Part shown: one piece after another, positions 5,938 through 12,879 of the stretch
How the letters are laid out: every line of letters starts with the position of its first letter
Position numbering within the stretch: the first letter of the stretch is position 1
DNA from: Eubacteriales bacterium
GTDB lineage: Bacteria; Bacillota; Clostridia; Oscillospirales; CAG-272
NCBI GenBank assembly: GCA_028709565.1
Contig: JAQVWU010000039.1
Span: forward strand, 1-12,879
DNA: 12,879 nucleotides
Direction of reading: 5' to 3'
Translations under genes and position numbers: made by a program
The notes under the pieces: generated by a model
Seen by the model: the letters and a program-made list of their open reading frames with translations, nothing else
Database searches by the model: none
What the model was told of the DNA's origin: nothing

Positions 5938-6999
5938 TTAACAGATAATTTCGCTTCCGGAATCGGATGAATCGTACAGTCCCTGCATAAGTTTAGCGGT
6001 GATAATAACCGTATCTATATGCGAGGGCAGTTTTTCACCCGTCTTTATGCACCTTAAAAACGATGCAATTTCATTATTGAACATGTCGCACATTTCATAT
6101 TCGGGCTGATACTCTATGAGTTCACCGTTCTTGGTTCCGTAAACGGTAAACCGACCGCCGTATTGCAGCCTTATACCCGCCTTTGTGCCCAAAAAGTCAA
6201 TAAAGCTTTCGCCGATACCTATATTCTGAGCCCACGCGCCGTTTAATGAGATTGTAGGACCCTTTGTGCGCACAAAACCGGTGATAAAGTCGTCAACGTC
6301 ATATGTGCCGTTGAGATTCTTCGTGTTTTCCGCCCACATGCCTTTATATACATAATTCGGCATATCGGTGCCGAGACGGCAGAATGATTTGCCCGATACG
6401 GTCAGCGGAGCCGGGTCGCCGGTGCAATACATCACTATATCAAGATAATGCACGCCCCAGTCGATGAGGACGCCGCCACCGGCTATTTCTTTTGTCGTGA
6501 AATCCCCGCCCAGCCCGGGTATGGAACGGTGAGCGCGGAAGGAAACGTATACATGATATACTTCGCCGAGTTCGCCGCCGTCAATGAGCTTCTTTATTTC
6601 GTTTACCGCCGTGTTAAAACGGTTGACAACCCCTATATTGAGCACCTTGCCGCTTTTATGCTGCGCTTCCTGCATCATGAGCGCTTCTTTATAGGTCCGC
6701 GCCGCCGGCTTTTCGCAAAGCACATTTTTACCCGCGTTCAGAAAGTCGATTGTTATGGGTGTATGCATTTTATTGGGGGTACATACCGAAACGGCGGTGA
6801 CCTCGGGATCGGATAAAATATCACGATAATCGGTAACGGCTGTACCGCAGCCGTATTTCTCGACGGCCGTCTGCGCCCTCTCGGGTATGATATCACAGAA
6901 GTATTTTATCTGCGCCTCGGGAAGAGCCATATAATTGGGGATATGCGCCGAATTGGCTATCGTACCGCAGCCGATAACCGCTACTTTTGTTGCTTCCAT
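5938..6999 (-). CDS. Gfo/Idh/MocA-family NAD(P)-dependent oxidoreductase
   Basis: These enzymes oxidise or reduce hydroxyl groups of sugars, inositols and related compounds, or cleave glycosides through a 3-keto intermediate. The 353 residues open with a Rossmann fold (VAVIGCGTIAN, dinucleotide-binding Gly at 10, 12). They contain SVCTPNKMHT and the family CEKP motif (Glu96-Lys97-Pro98, Lys97 the usual catalytic lysine). The C-terminal alpha/beta domain has GGGVLIDWGVHYLDI (Asp180, His184), the normal active-site region. Length is typical. A strong GGAGG lies 8 nt before the ATG at 6999. It is the last gene of the minus-strand operon, 30 bp after the GH2 gene, and is followed at once by the 5897-5936 terminator. 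The substrate cannot be read from sequence; context suggests a sugar released or phosphorylated by the operon. Confidence 0.92.
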   Translation of the reverse strand: MEATKVAVIGCGTIANSAHIPNYMALPEAQIKYFCDIIPERAQTAVEKYGCGTAVTDYRDILSDPEVTAVSVCTPNKMHTPITIDFLNAGKNVLCEKPAARTYKEALMMQEAQHKSGKVLNIGVVNRFNTAVNEIKKLIDGGELGEVYHVYVSFRAHRSIPGLGGDFTTKEIAGGGVLIDWGVHYLDIVMYCTGDPAPLTVSGKSFCRLGTDMPNYVYKGMWAENTKNLNGTYDVDDFITGFVRTKGPTISLNGAWAQNIGIGESFIDFLGTKAGIRLQYGGRFTVYGTKNGELIEYQPEYEMCDMFNNEIASFLRCIKTGEKLPSHIDTVIITAKLMQGLYDSSDSGSEIIC

Positions 7000-7029
7000 C
7001 TGAACTTCCTCCGTTGTTTAATAAATTAT

Positions 7030-8763
7030 TTAATCTTCACAGGCTGCTTTTCTTGTGTTAATCGCTTTGATAACCGCAGGGTCAAACTTCGGACGGCGGT
7101 CATAATAGTATAACCCGTTTACCTCCTGCTCCACATCGGTGAGCTGCGTATAGCAAAAACCGCACAACATGGAGTTATCCAGCAGCGCGTCAGTGAGAGC
7201 GCGGTAGCGTTCGATAAACTCCTCTTCCGAACCGGGGCGGTTGCCATAACCCCAGCCCTTGTCGGGATTGTCGGGCTGCCACCAGATACCGCCGTATTCG
7301 GAGACAAAGGATAAATCCGCCGGAATCTCTTTTACAAAGTCGGCGATGCCCCGGACCGCTTCACCCTGCATCAGACGGTCAAAATTGGCTTTGAATGTCA
7401 CGGGGTCCTGATTGTAGTCATGGGCGTCGACTATATCGGTTATCACATGACACCAGCCGGAACAGTCTATGACCGGGCGTGTGGTGTCATATACCTTTGT
7501 AATATGGTATATCGTCTCTATCAGAACGGGATTCTGATTCCGCTGAGTTTCATTCAGCGGACACCAGCCTATTATTGACGGATGGTTGAAGTCGCGGCGC
7601 AGCATTTCAAGCCATTCGGGGATAAAACCCTGCCACGCGGCAGCCCCAGCCAGATCGAGACCCCAGTTGCCGTGTTCTCCCCACACCATATAACCCATAC
7701 GGTCGCAGTGATACAGAAAACGCGGTTCGAATATCTTCTGATGAAGGCGCGCTCCGTTGAAACCCATATCCATCGCACGCTTTATGTCGGCTATAAGTTC
7801 GCCGTCGGAAGACGCGGTACAGATACCGTCCGGATAAAAGCCCTGGTCAAGCACAAGTCTCATAAAAATCGATTTGCCGTTTAACAGCAAACGGTGATTA
7901 GCCGGGTCATAGGCGACCGAACGCATCGCAAAATAACTCTCAACCGAATCGGCTTCGATGCTGCCGTCGGTTACAGACAGCCGTAAATCGTATAGGTCGG
8001 GATGACCGGGCGCCCAGAGGTGTATATTATCGTCTAAATCTATTATGAGCCGCGCGCCGTCCCCCTGAATGACACATGATTCCGAGGCGATAAATTCCCC
8101 GCCGAAGGATACCGAAGCGCCGAAGGTCATACCGTGGGCGTTTTCGCAGAAAGCCTCAACGATAAGCCTGTTTTTCCCGGGTTCGGGTATATATTTGGTC
8201 TCTTTAATATAGGACGCCGAACGGGCTTCAAGCCAGACCGTCTGCCATATACCGGTTGTACGGGTATAGGAACAACCTGCCGAATAATAGCCGGAACACT
8301 GTTTGCCGTGAGGCTGAGCGCCCGAGCGCAGGTTGTCTTCGGCGCGGATTGTGATGTCGTTTTCGCCTTCGGAGAGCATATCGGTGATGTCAAAGGAAAA
8401 TGCGGTATAACCTCCGATATGTCTGCCCGCAGGTTTGCCGTTCACATAAACCTCGCAAAGGTAATCGCAGGCCCCGATATGCAGCACGGTGCGGTCACCC
8501 GGTTTCATAGAACCGCTCCAGGGGTATGTGATTTTGCGTTTATACCACACGCATTCCATAAAGTCTTTATTGTTTACTCCGGACAGTTCGCTTTCGGGAC
8601 AGAAGGGCACAATTATCCTGCCGTCCAGCCGCTCGCGTTCAAAAAACTTGCGTTCTCTGCCGCTTTTGCCATGATCGATTTCAAATTCCCATTCGCCGTT
8701 GAGACAAAGCCAGGTGTCACGGACAAACTGGGGACGCGGGTATTCCGGTCTCGGTTGATTCAT
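7030..8763 (-). CDS. Glycoside hydrolase family 2 enzyme (beta-galactosidase/beta-glucuronidase-like)
   Basis: GH2 enzymes are retaining exo-glycosidases. The 577 residues show an N-terminal jelly-roll sugar-binding domain (about 10-185, with WLCLNGEWEFEID and the family's TTGIWQTVWLE), an Ig-like domain (about 186-282), and a TIM barrel to the end. The catalytic acid/base is Glu405 in CPLNET and the nucleophile Glu489 in FVSEYGG, both present. No signal peptide is seen, so it probably acts in the cytoplasm on small imported oligosaccharides. Galactosidase, glucuronidase and mannosidase specificity cannot be told apart by eye. A GTG at 8772 extends the frame by three codons, but it overlaps the AGAGGTGG ribosome binding site (8776-8769) that sits 5 nt before the ATG at 8763, so 8763 is chosen. 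It lies 70 bp after the preceding gene of the same operon. Confidence 0.9.
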   Translation of the reverse strand: MNQPRPEYPRPQFVRDTWLCLNGEWEFEIDHGKSGRERKFFERERLDGRIIVPFCPESELSGVNNKDFMECVWYKRKITYPWSGSMKPGDRTVLHIGACDYLCEVYVNGKPAGRHIGGYTAFSFDITDMLSEGENDITIRAEDNLRSGAQPHGKQCSGYYSAGCSYTRTTGIWQTVWLEARSASYIKETKYIPEPGKNRLIVEAFCENAHGMTFGASVSFGGEFIASESCVIQGDGARLIIDLDDNIHLWAPGHPDLYDLRLSVTDGSIEADSVESYFAMRSVAYDPANHRLLLNGKSIFMRLVLDQGFYPDGICTASSDGELIADIKRAMDMGFNGARLHQKIFEPRFLYHCDRMGYMVWGEHGNWGLDLAGAAAWQGFIPEWLEMLRRDFNHPSIIGWCPLNETQRNQNPVLIETIYHITKVYDTTRPVIDCSGWCHVITDIVDAHDYNQDPVTFKANFDRLMQGEAVRGIADFVKEIPADLSFVSEYGGIWWQPDNPDKGWGYGNRPGSEEEFIERYRALTDALLDNSMLCGFCYTQLTDVEQEVNGLYYYDRRPKFDPAVIKAINTRKAACED

Positions 8764-8797
8764 CTTTTCCACCTCTTTTAATAATTTAACATTATAT

Positions 8798-8818
8798 GGA
8801 TTACGGATTATAGATTAT
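8798..8818. repeat. Three short 7-bp tandem units in the GH2 leader
   Basis: GGATTAC, GGATTAT and AGATTAT follow each other directly in the 70-bp gap between two operon genes. They form an AT-rich spacer of unknown meaning and may be chance. Confidence 0.3.
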
Positions 8819-8833
8819 ATATAATTTTCTGCT

Positions 8834-9793
8834 TTACAGTCCCAGCCGTTCACGCAGTGCCGCAATTGTATATTTATGTTCGCCCCGGATATAATAACTC
8901 TTTCCGCCGTCCGCTACCGTCCGGGCCAGTATGGTCTTCCACGGACGGAAATAATACCGCGGGTCGGATTTCGGTGGAGTCGAAGTAAAATCACTGCCCT
9001 CCAGGTCCAGCAGGTCAAAGACAGCCGTCGTAAAGTTTGCAATCTGCCTGCCCTCCTGACGCGCGACGTTGCGCGCCATGGCGATGGCTTTGAGATAAAC
9101 CTCCGGACCGGTGACAGCCGAACCGAAGTTGAGAAAGGCCCCGTTCTCAAGGCGGGTTATCGTTTCGGTGTATATGAGAAAATCGGTATAAGAAGCTTCC
9201 CCCAGGACCGCCCCGTCACAGTTGGGATGCTCGTGTACTATGTCGCTGCCTATACCGATATGCACCGTACAGGGAACACCGAGATGATAGCCCATACCCA
9301 GAATACTGCGTTCACGGTAGGGCAGCGACTGCTCCCAAATATAACGGCCGATTGCCTCTCCGGCACCCAGCCGGTCTGCGACTCCCTGCTTCAGAATATC
9401 GTTTATCAGCCCCGATTCCCGCCACAGTCCGAACTGACCTTCGCTGATATATTTCGCCACGCTTTCGCAGGTGGCGCCGATTAAAGACAGTTCAAAATCG
9501 TGAATCGACCCCGCGCCGTTTGTGGCGTAATGGGTGACATATCCGGCGCGCATCATCCCGATGATATCGGGTCCGCATCCCGAGCGGATAACATGTCCGC
9601 CGCACATCATAAGCGAGGACGCCGAACTCTCTGCCGCCCCCTTCATTGCCGCCGCCACCGCTGCGATTTGGGGCTTGTTTTTTATTTCCTCCGATGGTAC
9701 AGCCGGTTCGTATATGCTAAGGTCAAGGTCATGCCGGCGCATATCCAGGGGCAGGATGTTGAGTTTTGAACGGTCAAACTGTTTGTAGGGCAT
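8834..9793 (-). CDS. Deoxyhypusine-synthase-like protein of unknown function
   Basis: The 319 residues resemble the deoxyhypusine synthase superfamily. The central part MCGGHVIRSGCGPDIIGMMR then GYVTHYATNGAGSIHDFE (about 63-101) recalls the fold's nucleotide-binding region, and GAFLNFGSAVTGPEVYLKAI lies later. True deoxyhypusine synthase modifies eIF5A with spermidine using a lysine in a GSDSGA...EAVSWGK context. I see no such motif here, and bacteria of this kind normally lack eIF5A, so that reaction is unlikely. Position between the SIS-HAD and GH2 genes suggests an NAD-dependent or sugar-phosphate step, which is inference. An ATG at 9820 extends the frame, but GGGAGGTG (9806-9799) lies 5 nt before the ATG at 9793 (MPYKQFDRSK), so 9793 is preferred. 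Superfamily resemblance is fairly sure; function is unknown. Confidence 0.7.
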   Translation of the reverse strand: MPYKQFDRSKLNILPLDMRRHDLDLSIYEPAVPSEEIKNKPQIAAVAAAMKGAAESSASSLMMCGGHVIRSGCGPDIIGMMRAGYVTHYATNGAGSIHDFELSLIGATCESVAKYISEGQFGLWRESGLINDILKQGVADRLGAGEAIGRYIWEQSLPYRERSILGMGYHLGVPCTVHIGIGSDIVHEHPNCDGAVLGEASYTDFLIYTETITRLENGAFLNFGSAVTGPEVYLKAIAMARNVARQEGRQIANFTTAVFDLLDLEGSDFTSTPPKSDPRYYFRPWKTILARTVADGGKSYYIRGEHKYTIAALRERLGL

Positions 9794-9853
9794 TGCCGCA
9801 CCTCCCATGTTGTTTACCACAGTTGTTTTTTATATGGCTTTTTAGCTGCTCTT

Positions 9854-11251
9854 TTACATAATATATCCGGTAAAGTCCGGGATAATCGCCGATGCGCCGC
9901 CTTTTATCAGTCGGGCGCGTTTCCATTCGTCCACCCTGCATTCACCGGCAGGGACACATCCGGCTGCTTTTTCAATAAGGAATTCCTCGTCCGCGGCAAC
10001 ACCCACGGCATAACCGCCGATGTCGGCGACAAGCTCGATTTCCACATATCCGTCACCGAAGGAGATCAGATCCTCGCCGCTGATGTTGTTTTCCTTAAGG
10101 ATTTTTTTGATAACAATCTCCTTGGAACAGCTCTTTATCTCGTCGCGGGCGCCGTATATGCCGCCGTCAAACAATCGGGCGACCCCCAGCAGTTCGGCTT
10201 CCATGATTACATTTTCCTCATCGGTACCGCTTGCCAGATAGCATTTAATCCCTTGGGCGCGCAGTTGTTCGGCATATGCGCGGAAACCCGCTACCGTCAG
10301 CTGTTCCGGCGCTATATCGCCTTCGGTCAGGCCTTTGAGCCGATGGGATATACGCTCGTCAAGCCGGCGCAGATATTCCTTTTTGTATAAATACGGATCC
10401 CTGTGCTCTCCGCCGCGTTTTATCACCTCGCTGTTCAGCCTTTCACACTGGAATATCGTCTGTTTGCCGGTCAGCATATCGATAAAATCCCGCGTGCACG
10501 CCGCCGCGGCTTTTTCCCCTTCCGATTGCCCGCCGGGTGTTTCCAGCAGCACCTCGGTAAAGTAAGGTATCATAACGGACTGCCACCCCTCGCGTATCAA
10601 ACTGACCGTACCGTCAAAGTCAAACAACGCGGCCGTTGGCTGTGTTTTTTTAGGCCTGATCACCTCGATGTCCCAAATGCGGGACAACCTTCCCCTGATT
10701 TCGGTTACCATGGCATGTTCCTGCATCATGTGGATATCCTCGATTATTTCCATTACATGCGACGGGGCAATAACGCTGACATCGCACATATCCTTCAGCC
10801 TGCCCCCGTCCCTGCCTGTGAATGCCACCGTTTCGATATCCATATCCCCTGCCGCCGATACGCAGCGCACGATATTTTCGGAATTGCCGCTCCCGCTGAA
10901 GACAACCAGCATGTCACCCTTTTTCGCAAGGGTGCCAAAGGCAATGGCAAGCGCGTCTTCATATGAAAAGTCGTTGGCGAGGCAGGTAAGCACCGCCGTT
11001 GAGTCGCATAAACAATGCGCCCGCACCCCGCTGCGTCCGCCGACCCGGCAGCCCTTGATAAGGTCGTTTGCCATATGGGAAGCGGTAGCCGCGCTGCCCC
11101 CGTTGCCGGCGGTATATACAACGCCGCCGCGCTGACGGCATGCGATTATGCGCGATACCGTTTCGGCAAGTTTGCCAAAATCGGTCTTTTTTGCCGCTTC
11201 GGCGGAGGCGTGCATGTATTCGCTCAGGCTCTGTGATATTTGTCGAATCAT
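9854..11251 (-). CDS. Fusion of GmhA-like SIS sugar-phosphate isomerase and HAD phosphatase
   Basis: Two enzymes are joined in 465 residues. Residues 1 to about 195 form a SIS domain close to sedoheptulose-7-phosphate isomerase (GmhA): VYTAGNGGSAATASHMANDL (phosphate loop 49-54), CLANDFSYED, VVFSGSGNSENI, and the C-terminal helix EDIHMMQEHAMVTEI with two histidines. Residues about 205-465 form a HAD phosphatase: motif I DFDGT (nucleophile Asp211, Asp213), a helical cap at about 220-320, motif II LASGTD (Ser341) and motif IV FGDGYVE (Asp400). All main residues are visible. In the heptose pathway GmhA makes heptose 7-phosphate and a separate HAD enzyme, GmhB, removes the C7 phosphate after kinase action; the fusion suggests linked steps here, but this HAD domain differs from classical GmhB. 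GGGAG lies 8 nt before the ATG. It is the second operon gene, 26 bp after the ROK gene. Confidence 0.85.
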   Translation of the reverse strand: MIRQISQSLSEYMHASAEAAKKTDFGKLAETVSRIIACRQRGGVVYTAGNGGSAATASHMANDLIKGCRVGGRSGVRAHCLCDSTAVLTCLANDFSYEDALAIAFGTLAKKGDMLVVFSGSGNSENIVRCVSAAGDMDIETVAFTGRDGGRLKDMCDVSVIAPSHVMEIIEDIHMMQEHAMVTEIRGRLSRIWDIEVIRPKKTQPTAALFDFDGTVSLIREGWQSVMIPYFTEVLLETPGGQSEGEKAAAACTRDFIDMLTGKQTIFQCERLNSEVIKRGGEHRDPYLYKKEYLRRLDERISHRLKGLTEGDIAPEQLTVAGFRAYAEQLRAQGIKCYLASGTDEENVIMEAELLGVARLFDGGIYGARDEIKSCSKEIVIKKILKENNISGEDLISFGDGYVEIELVADIGGYAVGVAADEEFLIEKAAGCVPAGECRVDEWKRARLIKGGASAIIPDFTGYIM

Positions 11252-11277
11252 TTATATATCTCCCGTTTTATATGTAT

Positions 11278-12264
11278 TTATATGTTTTTATCGGCAGCCA
11301 GCGCAAAAGCGCCCATCAGAGACGCTTCATAACCCAGTGCCGTCGGCAGCACCGGAATATCCCGGTGTATAGACAGCGCGTCGCTTTCTATCCGCAGGCG
11401 TATCGGTGCCGCCAGCAGATCAAAGGAGCGGGACATACCTCCGCCGATATAAACAACAGCGGGGTCGAGCAGATTTACGGCATTTGCCAGCGCCCTTCCG
11501 AGATAATCGCCGGCGCTGTTCATAATGCGGCCCGAGATACTGTCGCCCTCCCGTGCCAGCAGCGCGCAGCCCTCCGCGTCCAACAGCAGATTCCTCTGCC
11601 TGAACAGCGCTGCCCATTGTCTGTCCGACGAAGCCGTTTCGGCAACGATTTTACCAACGGCGGTTCCCGACGCGTGGGCTTCCGCGCAGCCGTATTGACC
11701 GCAGGAGCATTTTCTCGGATTGTTATATTCCACCTTTGTATGCCCTATCTCTCCGGCTACCGAGTTATAACCCGTCACTGCCTTGCCGCCGGTGACATAT
11801 GCGCCGCCGATACCGGTGCTGACCGTCACCCAGAGCATATCCCCGCTGCCCGATGTTAAAACCTCCGCCAGAGCGCAGGCGTTCACATCACAGTCTGTCC
11901 TCACGGTCAGCTCCGGCGCGTCCGTATACTCGTTCCATACGTTTCTTAAAGTGCCGGCGATATCCACATCCCGCCATCCCGTTACCGGTGAATAAATCAG
12001 CCTGCCCTCCGCGTCCACCATGCCCGGGGCGCTGACGCCTATCGCCCCGAGTAAAGAAGGGTCCAGGTTCTTTTCTTTGAGAATCCCCGCAATAATACGC
12101 GCGCATTCGGAGGCGACCACGCGAAATGAGCAAACGGGGGCGCCTGTCGGAAATGTGACCTTTCCGATGATGTCAAGCACCTTTAAAAAACCACCGTCCG
12201 GCAAATATTCGGCAACCGCGGCTATTGTCTTAGTACCGCCTATATCCAGAGCGCCTATTAACAT
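11278..12264 (-). CDS. ROK-family sugar kinase
   Basis: ROK kinases phosphorylate hexoses such as glucose, N-acetylmannosamine or allose with ATP. The 328 residues open with the phosphate-binding motif ALDIGGTKT (5-13). They contain the catalytic Asp126 in DCDVNACALAE, TVSTGIGGAYV, and the zinc-binding signature GEIGHTKVEY then CSCGQYGCAE (His175, Cys186, Cys188, Cys193). The later glycine motif VVYIGGGMS is present. No N-terminal helix-turn-helix is seen, so it is a kinase rather than a ROK repressor. An ATG at 12330 extends the frame by 22 codons, but the start at 12264 follows GGGGTG by 7 nt and places DIGGTK at the usual N-terminal position. It is the first gene of the minus-strand operon, with a promoter about 100 bp upstream. 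Substrate is not determinable. Confidence 0.9.
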   Translation of the reverse strand: MLIGALDIGGTKTIAAVAEYLPDGGFLKVLDIIGKVTFPTGAPVCSFRVVASECARIIAGILKEKNLDPSLLGAIGVSAPGMVDAEGRLIYSPVTGWRDVDIAGTLRNVWNEYTDAPELTVRTDCDVNACALAEVLTSGSGDMLWVTVSTGIGGAYVTGGKAVTGYNSVAGEIGHTKVEYNNPRKCSCGQYGCAEAHASGTAVGKIVAETASSDRQWAALFRQRNLLLDAEGCALLAREGDSISGRIMNSAGDYLGRALANAVNLLDPAVVYIGGGMSRSFDLLAAPIRLRIESDALSIHRDIPVLPTALGYEASLMGAFALAADKNI

Positions 12265-12289
12265 AATTTTACACCCCGTATTAAAACGC

Positions 12290-12318
12290 TTGCCAAGTTC
12301 CGCGAACCGTGTTATAAT
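12290..12318 (+). promoter_or_regulatory. Promoter of the truncated kinase gene
   Basis: TTGCCA (12290-12295) and a perfect TATAAT (12313-12318) lie 17 bp apart, reading right. Transcription would start near 12325, giving a leader of about 165 nt before the ATG at 12491. It lies within the leader of the opposite operon. Confidence 0.65.
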
Positions 12319-12341
12319 AGACGCGGACACATATTTGTTTA

Positions 12342-12368
12342 TATTTTATCTATTTTGTCTATTTTATC
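12342..12368. repeat. Three 9-bp tandem repeats at the operon promoter
   Basis: TATTTTATC (12342-12350), TATTTTGTC (12351-12359) and TATTTTATC (12360-12368) are head to tail. The third covers the minus-strand -10 element and the others the predicted transcript start, so they may be iterated regulator sites, or AT-rich slippage. Confidence 0.5.
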
Positions 12369-12389
12369 ATGTTTTCATCTGAATGTAAA
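12361..12389 (-). promoter_or_regulatory. Promoter of the five-gene sugar operon
   Basis: On the minus strand TTTACA (12389-12384) and TAAAAT (12366-12361) are separated by 17 bp. Transcription would start near 12355, about 90 bp before the ROK kinase ATG at 12264. No other gene lies between, and no better candidate is seen. Confidence 0.55.
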
Positions 12390-12490
12390 CATAAAAACAA
12401 AAAATATAAAATTTACTCGGTTACCCTATATAAATTTTAAAAAAATAAAAAATATAGAAAAATATAGATATAAGGAAGTGAAATAAACCG

Positions 12491-12853
12491 ATGCAATTCG
12501 ATTTGGACCGCATATGTTCGGTTCTGAGAAACGGACGGGATATTAAAATTGCCGTCGCAGGTGACTTTTGCCTGGACAAATACCTGTATATCGACAGCAG
12601 CCGTGACGAACCTTCGCTGGAAACGGGTAAAACCGCTTATCAGGTCACCCGCCGTGCGCTGTATCCGGGAGCAGCCGGTACAATCGCCAATAATCTGTCC
12701 GCACTCGGAGTCAGTGTGATATGCGTCGGGCTGGCAGGTGAGGACGGCGAGGGATGGGAACTTGAGAGATGTCTGCAACCTTTAATTGTAATAACCCATT
12801 TACGGATGGGTTATTTTTTTTGCATATATGGTATAAAATTTTATTATTATTAA
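12491..12853 (+). pseudogene. Truncated PfkB/HldE-like sugar kinase (N-terminal third only)
   Basis: Ribokinase-family enzymes phosphorylate sugars; the HldE/RfaE branch acts on heptose 7-phosphate. Residues 1 to about 95 match the start of such kinases: IKIAVAGDFCLDKYLYID, then YPGAAGTIANNLSALGV (the GGAxNVAxN region) and CVGLAGEDGEG. After about residue 95 the match stops. The frame runs through a terminator hairpin (12790-12821) and AT-rich repeats to a TAA at 12851, giving a meaningless tail that ends IKFYYY. The substrate-lid remainder, the ATP site and the catalytic GAGD motif, about two thirds of a normal kinase, are absent, so it cannot be active. The break lies near 12776. AAGGAAGTG sits about 10 nt before the ATG and a good promoter lies at 12290-12318, so expression signals are intact. 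Deletion, an insertion extending beyond the window, or misassembly could explain it. Confidence 0.8.
12790..12821 (+). terminator. Rho-independent terminator inside the truncated kinase frame
   Basis: AATAACCCAT (12790-12799) and ATGGGTTATT (12806-12815) form a perfect 10-bp stem with a 6-nt loop, followed by T6 (12816-12821). It lies only about 15 bp after the point where kinase similarity stops. Confidence 0.88.
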
Positions 12854-12868
12854 TAATAATAATAAAAT
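12838..12868. repeat. 31-bp AT-only palindrome
   Basis: Bases 12838-12851 and 12855-12868 are perfect 14-bp complements made only of A and T (ATTATT repeats) around a 3-nt loop. It sits just after the terminator at the window edge. It may be slippage-derived, a cruciform-forming site, or the edge of a mobile element. Confidence 0.7.
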
Positions 12869-12879
12869 ATAAGTTTGAC

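Noticed and set aside
8134..8781. 215-codon plus-strand frame opposite the GH2 gene
   Set aside because: It lies wholly antisense to a gene with intact catalytic motifs, has no ribosome binding site, and gives no recognisable motif.
11140..11859. 239-codon plus-strand frame opposite the ROK kinase and SIS gene
   Set aside because: It spans two well-supported genes and their gap on the other strand; its composition is that of an antisense shadow.

Overview
The window looks like part of the chromosome of a strictly or mostly anaerobic, Gram-positive-type bacterium, probably a clostridial lineage of the Bacillota. The evidence is a class III (oxygen-sensitive) ribonucleotide reductase gene with NrdR boxes, a glycyl-radical activase with ferredoxin clusters, strong GGAGG-type ribosome binding sites, AT-rich intergenic DNA around moderate-GC genes, and many U-tract hairpin terminators. 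The assignment is inference from gene content; no rRNA, tRNA, CRISPR array or recognisable transposase is present.

Region 1 (1-783) is mostly non-coding. It holds the terminator of a gene lying before the window, a 31-residue Cys-rich membrane micropeptide on the minus strand, a 30-bp dyad, and a near-consensus promoter with a tandem NrdR operator in front of nrdD. Region 2 (784-4049) holds nrdD, interrupted by one in-frame TAA at 1606-1608 but otherwise intact. It faces, tail to tail, a PflA-type radical SAM activase, with a bidirectional terminator between them.

Region 3 (4197-5936) is a two-gene plus-strand unit: a membrane-anchored SGNH hydrolase whose linker is a 36-bp coding minisatellite, followed by a DUF4358-type lipoprotein. 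A bidirectional terminator closes this unit and also the operon that meets it from the right.

Region 4 (5938-12389, minus strand) is a probable five-gene sugar operon, in transcription order: ROK kinase, fused GmhA-like SIS isomerase plus HAD phosphatase, deoxyhypusine-synthase-like protein, GH2 glycoside hydrolase, Gfo/Idh/MocA oxidoreductase. All five starts have good ribosome binding sites and the gaps are 26-70 bp. Opposite it, a PfkB/HldE-like kinase gene starts at 12491 but is cut off after about 95 residues by unrelated sequence with a terminator and an AT palindrome. Isomerase, kinase and HAD phosphatase are the three enzyme types that make heptose 1-phosphate, so the locus may once have encoded, or in relatives still encodes, a heptose-like sugar-phosphate route joined to glycan breakdown. 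That reading is inference. It is the best candidate here for an undescribed system.
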